Shown: positions 1 through 8,305, counted from the stretch's first letter. The stretch: DNA of 64,000 nucleotides from an uncultured Clostridia bacterium (GCA_934281605.1 CAKQXD010000007.1:1-64000); one strand, 5' to 3'. Notes: generated from the sequence alone by a model not told the origin. Numbers and translations: made by a program.

Positions 1-462
1 TAAATTCTTATTTATTTTATTATTTAATTCAATTTTTTCCGCTAAAGGATCCATGTATGCTAATACTATTTCCTGTTCTTTTAATGATGGAATTTGAAAT
101 TCTAACCTGTTAAGAGTTTCTGTTCTTAAGCTAGGAATAGTAGTACCTTCATTATATATATTCAAATCAAGTTGCGACATTAAATAATATAAATACTTAG
201 GAATGACAATTTCAGTATTTACAATTGTATAAAATAATGTATCCACCGTCCAGAAAGGATGTTCAACATATTTCACTTTTCCAATAGATCCTTTCCTTCC
301 TATTAAAACTGATGGTTGAGAGTACAATGCTTCTGTCGCATACCCCATCAGCCCTCCAGTTCCATAAATTGGAATTGTTCCTTCGTCTGACACAACCTTT
401 TTTTGATTCTTTCCATATTTTATTTGGGCCAATTCACCTAATGTATACATCCTATATTTCAT
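1..462 (-). CDS. hsdS: Type I restriction-modification specificity subunit HsdS (partial, 3' end outside window)
   Basis: The minus-strand frame opens with ATG at 462, inside the last codons of hsdM (11 bp overlap), and stays open for 154 codons to the window edge. It reads MKYRMYTLGELAQIKYGK at the start and contains GRKGSIGKV followed by WTVDTLFY, which is the conserved core of a HsdS target-recognition domain, then LKEQEIVLAYMDPL, the start of the conserved coiled-coil spacer. HsdS chooses the DNA target for the HsdM methylase and the HsdR nuclease. Overlapping stop and start codons imply translational coupling to hsdM. The region is clearly AT-rich compared with the rest of the window, as expected for a horizontally moving RM locus. 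The second recognition domain and hsdR are not visible. Confidence 0.9.
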   Translation of the reverse strand, partial: MKYRMYTLGELAQIKYGKNQKKVVSDEGTIPIYGTGGLMGYATEALYSQPSVLIGRKGSIGKVKYVEHPFWTVDTLFYTIVNTEIVIPKYLYYLMSQLDLNIYNEGTTIPSLRTETLNRLEFQIPSLKEQEIVLAYMDPLAEKIELNNKINKNL

Positions 463-1972
463 ACCCTATTGCCCCCAGTTTCTTGCGAATTTCTTCTTCT
501 AGCTCATGCGATTTTTCAAACATACCTGAAAGCTCAGATGTAAGTCGTTTCATCTTTTCCTCAAATGGCTCTCCATCATCTTCCTGTTCTTCAATCCCTA
601 CATATCTGCCTGGAGTAAGAATATAGTCCTGCTTTGCTATATCTTCAATATCTGCAACAGCACAAAATCCTTTTACTTCCTCCAATGTTCCCTCCTGGAA
701 CTCTGTAAAAGTTTTGGCAAGTTTCTCTATGTCTCCACCTGGCTTGTCATCAAAATCACGATGTTTACGGTCAACCATGTGTCCCATTTTACGTGCGTCA
801 ATAAACAGTGTTTTACCCTTTTGTTTCTTGTTTTTCGTAATAAACCACAGAGTCACTGGGATCGTTACACTATAAAACAGCTGTGTCGGCATAGCAATAA
901 TGCCTTCAATTAAATCTGCCTCTATGATCTTACGGCGGATTTCACCTTCTCCACTTGATTGTGTTGATAACGCTCCGTTGGCAAGAACAAGTCCGATTTT
1001 CCCATTAGGTGCAAGGTGATGAATCATATGCTGGATCCACGCATAGTTGGCATTGCCTGCCGGTGGAATTCCGAACTTCCAGCGTACATCATCTAGAAGC
1101 TTTTCCTGGTTCCATGGATGATAGTTAAAAGGTGGATTTGCAAGGATAAAATCAGCTTTTAATGTCGGATGTAAGTCGTTTGTAAAAGTATCTGCCTGAT
1201 ATGGTCCGAAATCTGCATCGATTCCTCTGATTGCCATATTCATTTGTGCCATTTTCCATGTATCCGCATTAGCTTCCTGTCCATAAACAGATATCGCCCC
1301 TCTTTTACCATTGTGTGCTTCTATAAATTTCGAACTCTGTACAAACATTCCTCCTGACCCACAGCATGGGTCATACACACGACAGTTTTCAAAAGGCTTG
1401 AGTATTTCAACCAAAGTCTTTACTACGCTTGATGGTGTGTAGAATTCACCACCGCTGGCACCTTCTTTTTCTGCGAACTGTGCAATACAGTACTCATATG
1501 TACGGCCTAATAAATCCTCACTATGTTCAGCATCCTCCATCTTGATTTTATTTGTGAAGATATCAACAACATCACCTAAAACTCTTTTGTCAAGATCTGG
1601 GCTGGCATAGTTCTTAGGCAGTACATTTTTAAGTTTCTTGTTTTCTGCCTCAATTGCTCTCATAGCATTGTCGATTACCGTCCCAATTTCAGGAGTATGT
1701 GCTGCAGAAGCGATTGTGCTCCATCTTGCTTCCTCTGGCACAAAGAAAATATTCTCCATTGTATATGCATCTCTGTCATCTTCAAAGCCATCCCCTTCTT
1801 CTACCAGTTCATTATATCGTTTATCGAATGCACTGGATATATACCGCAAGAAGATCAAGCCAATAATAACCTTCCTGTATTCCGCTGCCGGAATATGCCC
1901 CCAGAGGACACACGCAGCATCCCACAATTCTTTTTCAAATCCTATATTCGCATTTGTCTTAGCTTTAGCCAT
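452..1972 (-). CDS. hsdM: Type I restriction-modification DNA methyltransferase subunit HsdM
   Basis: A 506-residue N6-adenine DNA methylase of usual family length. An N-terminal HsdM helical domain spans about residues 8-135. The SAM-binding motif I DPCCGSGGMF is at residues 201-210 and the catalytic NPPF tetrad at 279-282. It methylates the sequence chosen by HsdS, protecting host DNA, and forms part of the restriction complex with HsdR, which is not in the window. The start at 1972 is preceded by AAAGCGAGGT. A promoter lies at 2112-2140, giving a leader of about 130 nt. GC content is lower than in the genes to the right. Identification is secure; the recognition sequence cannot be inferred. 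Confidence 0.97.
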   Translation of the reverse strand: MAKAKTNANIGFEKELWDAACVLWGHIPAAEYRKVIIGLIFLRYISSAFDKRYNELVEEGDGFEDDRDAYTMENIFFVPEEARWSTIASAAHTPEIGTVIDNAMRAIEAENKKLKNVLPKNYASPDLDKRVLGDVVDIFTNKIKMEDAEHSEDLLGRTYEYCIAQFAEKEGASGGEFYTPSSVVKTLVEILKPFENCRVYDPCCGSGGMFVQSSKFIEAHNGKRGAISVYGQEANADTWKMAQMNMAIRGIDADFGPYQADTFTNDLHPTLKADFILANPPFNYHPWNQEKLLDDVRWKFGIPPAGNANYAWIQHMIHHLAPNGKIGLVLANGALSTQSSGEGEIRRKIIEADLIEGIIAMPTQLFYSVTIPVTLWFITKNKKQKGKTLFIDARKMGHMVDRKHRDFDDKPGGDIEKLAKTFTEFQEGTLEEVKGFCAVADIEDIAKQDYILTPGRYVGIEEQEDDGEPFEEKMKRLTSELSGMFEKSHELEEEIRKKLGAIGYEI

Positions 1973-2111
1973 TTTTTACCTCGCTTTATTTAACGTTGTT
2001 TATATAACCCAGCCATAAAATATCGTGCTCAATTCTAACTAGCACACATTTATTAGCGCATTCATATAAAGTCCCTTTATTACTTATATTTAAGATCACT
2101 CCAATATGAAA

Positions 2112-2140
2112 ATTATACCATAGGTTGAATCCGCATACAA
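2112..2140 (-). promoter_or_regulatory. Predicted sigma-A promoter of hsdM-hsdS
   Basis: On the minus strand TTGTAT (2135-2140) is followed after 17 bp by a perfect TATAAT (2112-2117). The segment around it resembles the promoters at 2856-2884 and 4384-4411, sharing a TCAAC-like stretch just ahead of the -10. The 1973-2170 interval holds nothing else I can support. Confidence 0.65.
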
Positions 2141-2170
2141 ACGAAAGCAGCCGTTTATATACGACACCTC

Positions 2171-2824
2171 CTACCTGATTTCCCACACAAAAGTAGCTGT
2201 ATCACTCACCTTGATATCTTCTGGTTCGATTTCGACTGGTGCCATAAATGTTGGGAGCGCAAGAGCTTCTTCACAGCAGTCATAACGCGTATGGGAGTAC
2301 ACATCTAATTCACCCCAGTTGTAATCGATTGCGATTAGTTCACCCATGGTAACACCTGCGGCATCACATAAAATGCCAGCTTGTTTCTTTGCATTGATCG
2401 CTGCTGAACGAAGCAGTTCCTCATTGATAGCTGTAGTATCTTTTATCGTAAAATCGATCGACAGCTGCGGATGAGCCAGACATCCTGCGATAGCCGAAAG
2501 CGTCTGCGACAGCCTTTGCATATCAAGATCAAAAGTAAGCTTCATGCGATGCATTACTTTATACCCCTGAAAGACTCGTTCAGACTCATTGCGGATTTTT
2601 ACATATCCATACTCCGTATCCACATCAAAACTCGTTGTTTTTAAATCGCTTTTTTCGAATCCGATTCCACAAAGTACGGTGTTCAGTTGCTGAATATGAT
2701 CCGCTGCGATTTTCATAGCCTGGTCATACTCTTTGTGAGTTGTTTCTAAGGTCATCGAAAGCACCACCTGGTCGGGTCTTGTGGATACTTTACCGGTGCC
2801 CTTCACTGTAATCGTTCTATTCAT
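2171..2824 (-). CDS. SIMPL (DUF541/YggE-like) domain protein
   Basis: A 217-residue protein that is almost entirely one SIMPL/DUF541 domain: it opens ITVKGTGKVSTRPDQVVLSM, the characteristic first strands, and continues through FRIR-type beta and helical segments to a C-terminal strand ending TATFVWEIR. Family members such as E. coli YggE and Brucella BP26 are periplasmic or exported and have been tied to oxidative stress; the biochemical role is not established. No signal peptide or membrane segment is seen here, so a cytoplasmic location is inferred. The RBS AAGGAGGAATAATTC precedes the start. It has its own promoter (2856-2884) and shares a 23-bp upstream element with the next gene upstream. 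Confidence 0.85.
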   Translation of the reverse strand: MNRTITVKGTGKVSTRPDQVVLSMTLETTHKEYDQAMKIAADHIQQLNTVLCGIGFEKSDLKTTSFDVDTEYGYVKIRNESERVFQGYKVMHRMKLTFDLDMQRLSQTLSAIAGCLAHPQLSIDFTIKDTTAINEELLRSAAINAKKQAGILCDAAGVTMGELIAIDYNWGELDVYSHTRYDCCEEALALPTFMAPVEIEPEDIKVSDTATFVWEIR

Positions 2825-2855
2825 TGAATTATTCCTCCTTGATTTCTATACAAAA

Positions 2856-2884
2856 ATTATACCATTAGTTGAGGTTTCGTATAA
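2856..2884 (-). promoter_or_regulatory. Predicted promoter of the SIMPL gene
   Basis: TTATAC (2879-2884), 17 bp, TATAAT (2856-2861) on the minus strand. It lies 28 bp downstream of the shared dyad element at 2913-2935. Confidence 0.55.
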
Positions 2885-2912
2885 ATATAACCGGGGTGAA
2901 ATGGGCAAGTTT

Positions 2913-2935
2913 GGGAATCATTTCCCCAACTGATG
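2913..2935 (-). promoter_or_regulatory. 23-bp repeated dyad element, copy 1 (putative operator)
   Basis: The + strand sequence runs GGGAATcatTTCCCCAACTGATG. Copy 2 at 4440-4462 differs only at the three lower-case positions. GGGAA/TTCCC forms an inverted repeat, and here TTGGG/CCCAA extends it. The distance to the -35 hexamer is the same (28 bp) at both loci, which suggests a bound activator rather than chance. No other sizeable feature is seen in the 327-bp gap 2825-3151 apart from the promoter and a terminator hairpin. Confidence 0.5.
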
Positions 2936-3059
2936 GCAGCAATCAAAAATCTATTGCGATTACTTCCGTTTGTGAATATACTATAGTTGAAAACTGTACC
3001 ACTTGTCGCTTCGGGCGTATTGATATCAGCTTGATCAGATGTCACAGTGGTAGAGTTTT

Positions 3060-3126
3060 AAAAAAGACGTTACAGAGGAATTGAGACTTCGGATGTTCCG
3101 CATGAGCTCAAGGCAACCTCTGTAAC
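3060..3126 (-). terminator. Long-stem terminator of the ADP-ribosylglycohydrolase gene
   Basis: GTTACAGAGG (3069-3078) pairs with CCTCTGTAAC (3117-3126); TTGAG/CTCAA and CGGA/TCCG form inner stems. Read on the minus strand the outer stem is followed by six T residues. The stem is longer and more branched than a usual intrinsic terminator. Confidence 0.7.
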
Positions 3127-3151
3127 ATCTTTTGTTTTTAATGAAAGTTCC

Positions 3152-4357
3152 TCACCCTTCCCACCGCCGCATGTCCACGTATTTTGAAGTCCATGCGGGA
3201 TCGTCATGATGGCTGTACTCACCCATCTGGCAGCCGTGGCACAGGTCGTCCGCCATTTCCAGAATGACATCTGCAAGTTCCAGATTTTTCTTCCATTTGT
3301 CCTCGATGGCATCGTATCCGGCAAGTGCGCCCACGATGTTTCCTGTGACCGCTCCGGTGGAATCACTGTCTCCCTTATGATTGACCGCCGTGATCACAGC
3401 CTTCGAAAAATCATCCTGATATTTCAGCGCGCAGTACAGAGCGATTCCCAATGTTTCCTCCGCAACCCAGCCTTCACCTAGCGCATGGATGTTCTCCAGA
3501 TCATCGCCATTCTTCTGTTCTGAAAGGGAAACCGCAAGATCAATGATATCTACAAGCTCGGGTAAATGCTCATCTCCTGCAAAGACTCTGCATGCCGTAT
3601 CCTTTGCCTCCAGAACCATCTCCTTAAGGCTCATTTCGGATGCAGATGCCAGGATCCTGCTCAGCACATGGCTAAGCACCGCAGCCGGCATATAGCCAAG
3701 AGAGTGGCTGTGCGTAATAGCTGCAAGCTGCGCTGCCATCAAATCAATCTCTTCGATCCCTGCGTGATAGTTTTCACCCAGTCTGTATTTCAACGCCACC
3801 GGAGCGATACGCATGATACCACCGCATCCTTTGCTGTCGTTGATCACAGCCTCTATAAAATCGTTCGTCCATTCTTCTTTTGCTCGCTGGTGCAAAGCCG
3901 ACAGGCAGGTCCCTCCAGGCGCCCTCCGAGAGTACAGTTCCGGCACATCAAGAAGCCAGGAATACCCACCCTGTTCTGTGTAACGCTCATGACTGTTCAC
4001 CGTTTCCTTCTCGGATTCCTGCGTCTTCAGCCAGTCCTGATAGGCATACGGCACATAGCTCTTCGGATCGCCGCCGATCCCGCGCAGACAAACTCTTGTC
4101 TCTCCCATCAGAATACCATTGGCTGTGAAAAGCGTCATCTGCGTATCATCGGAAATCAACGCCTTCCCATTTGTCAAATCGTATTCTGTAATACCCTTCG
4201 GTCCATACTGACCAAAAATCTCATTCTCCGATGAAAATTCGACCGCATATCCCAGGGCATCCCCGATTGCCCCGCCGATCAGACTTCCACGGATCTGATC
4301 TAAATGAACTTCCGCAGTACCTTGAAACATTTTCAAATTTTCTCTCCTCATACTCAT
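3152..4357 (-). CDS. ADP-ribosylglycohydrolase family protein
   Basis: A 401-residue member of the ADP-ribosylglycohydrolase (ARH/DraG) family. The metal-binding signatures are present: GDALGYAVEF near residue 32, SDDTQMTLF near 69, a central THSHSLGYMPAA helix, and NHKGDSDSTGAVTGNIVGA near 330, whose Asp residues hold the second Mg ion. Family enzymes remove ADP-ribose from proteins, nucleotides or small molecules; the substrate here is unknown. RBS AGAGG sits 5 nt before the ATG at 4357, with a second in-frame ATG two codons later. It has its own promoter at 4384-4411 and shares a 23-bp upstream element with the neighbouring SIMPL gene, so the two may respond to the same signal. Confidence 0.9.
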   Translation of the reverse strand: MSMRRENLKMFQGTAEVHLDQIRGSLIGGAIGDALGYAVEFSSENEIFGQYGPKGITEYDLTNGKALISDDTQMTLFTANGILMGETRVCLRGIGGDPKSYVPYAYQDWLKTQESEKETVNSHERYTEQGGYSWLLDVPELYSRRAPGGTCLSALHQRAKEEWTNDFIEAVINDSKGCGGIMRIAPVALKYRLGENYHAGIEEIDLMAAQLAAITHSHSLGYMPAAVLSHVLSRILASASEMSLKEMVLEAKDTACRVFAGDEHLPELVDIIDLAVSLSEQKNGDDLENIHALGEGWVAEETLGIALYCALKYQDDFSKAVITAVNHKGDSDSTGAVTGNIVGALAGYDAIEDKWKKNLELADVILEMADDLCHGCQMGEYSHHDDPAWTSKYVDMRRWEG

Positions 4358-4383
4358 GACCTCTTTCTGGTTTTACTATATAA

Positions 4384-4411
4384 ATTATATCATGATTGAA
4401 AGCTTATACAA
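4384..4411 (-). promoter_or_regulatory. Predicted promoter of the ADP-ribosylglycohydrolase gene
   Basis: TTGTAT (4406-4411), 16 bp, TATAAT (4384-4389) on the minus strand, closely resembling the hsdM promoter. Confidence 0.6.
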
Positions 4412-4439
4412 ACACAGCCGAGGCAATTCGTACGAAACG

Positions 4440-4462
4440 GGGAATTGCTTCCCCAACTGATG
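4440..4462 (-). promoter_or_regulatory. 23-bp repeated dyad element, copy 2 (putative operator)
   Basis: The + strand reads GGGAATtgcTTCCCCAACTGATG. GGGGAA/TTCCCC forms a 6-bp inverted repeat around a 4-nt centre. It begins 28 bp upstream of the -35 of the ADP-ribosylglycohydrolase promoter, the same spacing as copy 1 (2913-2935). Confidence 0.5.
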
Positions 4463-4654
4463 CGGTTTACATATTCCTGACGGTTCCATACCTTGCGACA
4501 GCCAAAGTCGCTCGCAGCACTCTTTGCAAAAAATAAAAGAGAACCACCAAAGGCTCCCATGTTAATATCAACTTAATGTAACTCCAATTCAAATCATTAA
4601 TTTAATTAATGATATTGCTTAATCCCTAAGTTCCATGTATACTCTACTCAAAAA

Positions 4655-4726
4655 AGCTTATCGGCGGACAAGGATGAGTTCTCGGGCCATGCCTGCGGGA
4701 ACCCTTGATACCGAAAGCTTTTCTTT
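4655..4726 (-). terminator. Possible terminator after the 51-residue ORF
   Basis: On the minus strand AAGCTTTCGG, shortly after the ORF stop, can pair with CCGATAAGCTT, the latter followed by a T run. The pairing has a bulge and the loop is long, so this is tentative. The rest of 4463-4655 shows nothing recognisable. Confidence 0.35.
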
Positions 4727-4882
4727 TTAATAACCTTCGAGCAGTTCCACCTCTTCATCATGGCCCGGCTCCAGTCCATACGAAAGAGCATTCGATACGA
4801 TTCGAATTTTCTTCAATGTTCCTTGAAATAAAATCTGTTGAGACATTACAGTTTCTTCTTCAGCAATGTTTTCGTGATCCAT
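4727..4882 (-). CDS. Hypothetical 51-residue acidic protein
   Basis: A short frame starting MDHENIAEEETVMSQQILF and ending GHDEEVELLEGY. I do not recognise the family. In favour of it being real: a GAGGCGGGG purine-rich stretch before the ATG at 4882, a promoter-like TTGCTG-16-TATTAT pair at 4916-4943, and a hairpin after the stop. It has no membrane segment. The frame can be extended upstream to 4927, but the RBS favours 4882. It could still be chance; there is no homology to lean on. Confidence 0.4.
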   Translation of the reverse strand: MDHENIAEEETVMSQQILFQGTLKKIRIVSNALSYGLEPGHDEEVELLEGY

Positions 4883-4915
4883 TTTAAACGCCCCGCCTCT
4901 GTTTTTGATAGTTTT

Positions 4916-4943
4916 ATAATACACCAAATAACTGTTGCAGCAA
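4916..4943 (-). promoter_or_regulatory. Possible promoter of the 51-residue ORF
   Basis: TTGCTG (4938-4943), 16 bp, TATTAT (4916-4921) on the minus strand. Confidence 0.35.
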
Positions 4944-5283
4944 GCAAAACTTTGCTACTGGATTCTATCTTTTCCCATAAAAAATAGCTACACTCCTGCA
5001 GCCACCCCCAACATTTTCAGTTCCAGCATTTTACTCTTACTTCCGCACTTAAGGATGAAAATTTGTGAATTCCTGGAAGATTTTCATCCCCAACATATCA
5101 ATTCATAGCCATAAGGATGATTCGTCCTGAAATCCACCTCTAAAAAGGCCAGTTTCATCGTTATCCTGCAGAATAGCATCCCGAAGGATAATTGCACCAC
5201 TGCAAACCATACAACACTGGAACCGAACCAATAGACCTCAGCACTTCCAGCCATCAATTACCCCACATCTCTCAAAACGCAAG
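4944..5283. other. Gene-free stretch with one hairpin
   Basis: No coding frame or RNA gene is supportable. The only structure is a perfect 10-bp inverted repeat GGATGAAAAT (5053-5062) / ATTTTCATCC (5080-5089) around a 17-nt loop, without a T run. Confidence 0.4.
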
Positions 5284-5310
5284 AAAAAACTCGAAGCGTT
5301 TGCTTCGAGT
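5284..5310 (-). terminator. Terminator of the tRNA-Leu transcript
   Basis: ACTCGAAGC (5289-5297) and GCTTCGAGT (5302-5310) form a 9-bp stem with a 4-nt loop; on the minus strand it is followed by a T run. Confidence 0.85.
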
Positions 5311-5316
5311 TTTTAT

Positions 5317-5403
5317 TGGTGCGGATAAGAGGATTCGAACCTCCATGAAGTTGCCCTCACACGGACCTGAACCGTGCGCGTCTGCCAATTCCGCCATATC
5401 CGC
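5317..5403 (-). tRNA. tRNA-Leu (anticodon CAG)
   Basis: The minus strand gives an 87-nt tRNA with an encoded CCA end. The acceptor stem GCGGATA pairs with TATCCGC, the D-arm contains GGCGGAATTGGCAGACGC, the anticodon stem CACGG/CCGTG carries loop TTCAGGT (anticodon CAG, complement at 5367-5369), there is a long type II variable arm, and the T-loop is GTTCGAATC. The long variable arm and anticodon both indicate leucine, reading CUG. A terminator follows 7 nt downstream. Confidence 0.97.
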
Positions 5404-5586
5404 AGGATTTTTTGTTTTCCTTGACGCGACTATTTTATTATACATCGTTTTGCGATTTTTGCAAGTGTTTTTTGAAACTTTTTTTGATTTTTTTCAATCT
5501 TTTTTTCACCGTTTTCTGTGCCCCTTGATTTTACAAGGGTTTGGAGGATTTTACCTATTCATTCAGAGTCACCCATATTTTCCAGA

Positions 5587-5970
5587 TTAATACGGGCACG
5601 TATATTCTCCGAAATAATTTCCTCTCTGAATATCATCAGCCTTGTTGAACTCGTACTGCACCAGTGCCAGATTGATGATCTGAAATCCGAACAGCTGCAA
5701 TACCAGATAAAGCACTCGCGTGTCCGTACTTCTATATTCCAGATAACGATTCTTCAGCATATCTGACTTTTCACCCAGCTTCCATGCCCAGTAGTAGCCA
5801 TAGATCCCGAACGTGATCAGACTCAAAAGAAATGCGATCCCGCCGGACGTCTGGTTGGGATGACGGGTCATGCGGTTGATCTCGTTAGTCGCAACGATGA
5901 ACCAGTAGATTTCATATATTCCGAATGTGATGATCGAAAACACGATGCACAGCGCAATGTTTCGTCTCAT
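5587..5970 (-). CDS. DUF4234 membrane protein
   Basis: A 127-residue protein beginning MRRNIALCIVFSIITFGIYE. Two TFGIY motifs, each at the end of a hydrophobic segment and followed by an aromatic patch (IYWFIVATNEIN and YYWAWKLGEK), are the signature of DUF4234 integral membrane proteins; a third hydrophobic segment lies near residue 95. The function of the family is unknown. The frame extends further upstream to 6063 but that would run into the RNase P RNA; ATG 5970 with upstream AAAGGAGCAGGGG is preferred. It lies between rnpB and tRNA-Leu on the same strand and may be read from the rnpB promoter. Confidence 0.8.
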   Translation of the reverse strand: MRRNIALCIVFSIITFGIYEIYWFIVATNEINRMTRHPNQTSGGIAFLLSLITFGIYGYYWAWKLGEKSDMLKNRYLEYRSTDTRVLYLVLQLFGFQIINLALVQYEFNKADDIQRGNYFGEYTCPY

Positions 5971-6024
5971 AGCGACCCCTGCTCCTTTCCTTTGCAGAAA
6001 GCTCTCAGAACCATAAAAATACAA

Positions 6025-6371
6025 TGGGCAAGACGTAAGCCGGGTTCTGTATCTGACAATCATCTATCTTGGCTCCCTGTTGCCAGAAAGCTCATGCGAC
6101 CTACCTCCCGGGCAGCGACGGGCCGCCGCTTTTGGTGCCCTATTTGGTCTTGCTCCGAATGGGGTTTACACGAGAAATATGTTACCATATCTCCCTGTGA
6201 GCTCTTACCTCACAATTTCAACCTTACCACGGCATTACCCGTTTCGGCGGAATGTTTCTGTTGCACTTTCCCTACAGTTACCTGCGCCGGACGTTATCCG
6301 GCATCCTCGCCCTGCGGAGCCCGGACTTTCCTCATACATCCCGAAGATGCACGCGATTGTCTGTCTTACCC
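6025..6371 (-). ncRNA. rnpB: RNase P RNA
   Basis: The minus strand carries the universally conserved RNase P elements in order: GAGGAAAGTCCGGGCTCC (CR I), GGTAACTG and AACAGAAAC (CR II/III region), GGTAAGAGCTCACAG, and AGAACCCGGCTTAC (CR V). The P1 helix closes the molecule: GGGTAAGAC at the 5' end (6363-6371) pairs with GTCTTGCCC at the 3' end (6026-6034, + strand GGGCAAGAC). Length is about 347 nt. This RNA is the catalytic subunit that matures tRNA 5' ends. Apparent open frames on the + strand across it are not genes. The terminus assignments are good to a few bases. Confidence 0.97.
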
Positions 6372-6470
6372 AAAATATCCAATTAAAATTGCTCCTAGAA
6401 GTTTATATCACACAAACCACTTTTTGTAAAGCATATTCCCCATATTCCCGCAGAATTTCAACTATTTTCA

Positions 6471-6499
6471 TTGCTTTTCTACTTCTATAGTGATATAAT
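6471..6499 (+). promoter_or_regulatory. Promoter of nhaC
   Basis: TTGCTT (6471-6476), 17 bp, TATAAT (6494-6499), then an 86-nt leader with a small hairpin (ATACGC/GCGTAT near 6507-6526) and the RBS AAGGAGGAACAACAAC. Confidence 0.75.
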
Positions 6500-6585
6500 T
6501 CAAAAATACGCCTGTCATAGCGTATACGAGTACTTTTATCATTATTTACAAAAGTTTTTCAAGAACTTAAGGAGGAACAACAACA

Positions 6586-8169
6586 ATGGAATTAGAAGCA
6601 ATAAATGCTGGTATTCTTTCCATCGTGCCGCCTGTGGTCGCCATCGTATTAGCGCTGGTCACCAAAGAGGTGGTATTCTCCCTCGTGCTGGGTATTTTAT
6701 CGGGTACTACGATCTATGCCTTTTCCACGGGGACCGGTATCGTTGGCGTCTTTGATACGACGACGCAGCTGATGGCCACCAAGCTGGGAGACAACACGAC
6801 GATGATCATCTTCCTCTGCCTGCTGGGCATCCTGGTAGCGCTGGTAAACCGCGCAGGAGGCTCCCGGGCATACGGAGAATGGGCTGTAAAGAAGCTGAAG
6901 AGCAAACGTAGCGCGTCCGTCGCAACTGCTTTCCTGGGCATTCTGATCTTTATCGACGACTATTTTAACTGCCTGACGGTAGGTACGGTAATGCGTCCGG
7001 TGACTGACCGGTTCGATATGTCCCGGGAAAAGCTGGCCTACCTGATCGACGCGACGGCTGCACCGATCTGTATCATCGCACCGATCTCTTCGTGGGCGGC
7101 GTCGGTAATGTCCTATTATCCGGAATCAGCAACACACAGCGGAATGACGGCATTCCTTTCATCCATCCCGATGAACCTGTACGCCATCCTGACCATCTTT
7201 ATGGTATTCTACATGGCCATCCGCAAAAACGGAGACTTCGGTCCGATGCTGAAAGCTGAAATGAATGCGACCAAGGGTATCCACGAAGGAAAGATGGAAC
7301 AGGGTACAGCAGAAAAAGAATTTCTGGAGCAGCTGGAACACTCCAAGGGTAAGATCTGCGACCTGGTCGTACCGATCCTGTTCCTGATCGTAGCCTGCAT
7401 CCTGTCCATGCTGTATGTAGGCGGATACTGGGGCGAAGAAAAGATGAGCCTCTTCGATGCGTTCGGAAACACAGACGCCGGTTCTGCACTGGCACTGGGC
7501 GCACTGGTTACGCTGATCTTCTCCTTCATCTATTTTATGATAAGAAGAGTCCTGACATTCCGTGACTTCTTCAAGTGCATCAACCCGGGCGTAAACTCCA
7601 TGGTAGCGGCATGCATCATCCTGACGCTGGCATGGACCATCAGCGGCGTCTGCAGAGACCTGCTGTCCACAGGCCCTTATGTAGCACACTTAGTAGAAAC
7701 TTCCGGCGTACCTGTAGGCATCCTTCCGGCTCTGATCTTCGTTGTAGCATGCTTCCTGTCCTTCTCGACTGGAACTGCATGGGGAACCTTCGGAATCCTG
7801 ATTCCGATCATCATCTCCATCTGCGAAGCTGCAGCTCCGGAACTTCTGATCGTAACGCTGTCCGCTACACTGGCAGGTTCCGTATTCGGCGATCACACAT
7901 CCCCGATCTCCGACACGACGATCCTGGCTTCCACTGGCGCACAGTGCAACCATCTGAAGCACGTTGGCACGCAGGTACCTTATGCCTGCACCGTAGCGGT
8001 ATGCTGCCTCATCGGATATATCATTGCAGGCTTCACCGGCAAGCTGGGACTTGCTGCATGCACAGCCATCACACTGCCGTCCGCATTGATCCTGCTGGCG
8101 ATCGCGCTCGTCGTGATGCGCAAGATCGCAGGTCCTGCAAAGTATCAGAAAGAGGTCGCTCAGGAATAA
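6586..8169 (+). CDS. nhaC: Na+/H+ antiporter, NhaC family
   Basis: A 527-residue polytopic membrane protein with about eleven hydrophobic segments and the NhaC-family arrangement: an N-terminal IVPPVVAIVLALVTKEV segment, FIDDYFNCLTVGTVMRPVTD near residue 122 and, in the second half, FSTGTAWGTFGILIPI and SVFGDHTSPISDTTI, which carry the polar intramembrane residues expected for ion exchange. It exchanges external protons for internal sodium (or another cation or amine) to control pH and salt. It is transcribed alone from 6471-6499 and closed by a strong terminator. The substrate cannot be fixed from sequence, since NhaC-like proteins also include malate/lactate and amino-acid exchangers. Confidence 0.9.
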   Translation: MELEAINAGILSIVPPVVAIVLALVTKEVVFSLVLGILSGTTIYAFSTGTGIVGVFDTTTQLMATKLGDNTTMIIFLCLLGILVALVNRAGGSRAYGEWAVKKLKSKRSASVATAFLGILIFIDDYFNCLTVGTVMRPVTDRFDMSREKLAYLIDATAAPICIIAPISSWAASVMSYYPESATHSGMTAFLSSIPMNLYAILTIFMVFYMAIRKNGDFGPMLKAEMNATKGIHEGKMEQGTAEKEFLEQLEHSKGKICDLVVPILFLIVACILSMLYVGGYWGEEKMSLFDAFGNTDAGSALALGALVTLIFSFIYFMIRRVLTFRDFFKCINPGVNSMVAACIILTLAWTISGVCRDLLSTGPYVAHLVETSGVPVGILPALIFVVACFLSFSTGTAWGTFGILIPIIISICEAAAPELLIVTLSATLAGSVFGDHTSPISDTTILASTGAQCNHLKHVGTQVPYACTVAVCCLIGYIIAGFTGKLGLAACTAITLPSALILLAIALVVMRKIAGPAKYQKEVAQE

Positions 8170-8218
8170 CGCTGACGACCAGCAAACTCTTTACATAAGA
8201 ATTGCATAAGAATAGAAA

Positions 8219-8270
8219 ACCCGCTCGGGGAGCCTCTTGTTTTACCAAGATACCCCGAGCGGGTCTTTTT
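8219..8270. terminator. Bidirectional terminator between nhaC and the histidine kinase
   Basis: CCCGCTCGGGG (8220-8230) pairs with CCCCGAGCGGG (8253-8263), followed by TCTTTTT on the + strand and by GGGTTTTC on the minus strand. Confidence 0.9.
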
Positions 8271-8305
8271 ATCTGCAAAGACAAATCCGAAGGCTTTGCA
8301 GCTTC

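Noticed and set aside
1986..2186. A 66-codon minus-strand frame between hsdM and the SIMPL gene
   Set aside because: It overlaps the SIMPL gene end and contains the hsdM promoter; no RBS or similarity.
5860..6490. Frames of 136 and 189 codons on the + strand
   Set aside because: They cross the RNase P RNA gene and have no RBS.
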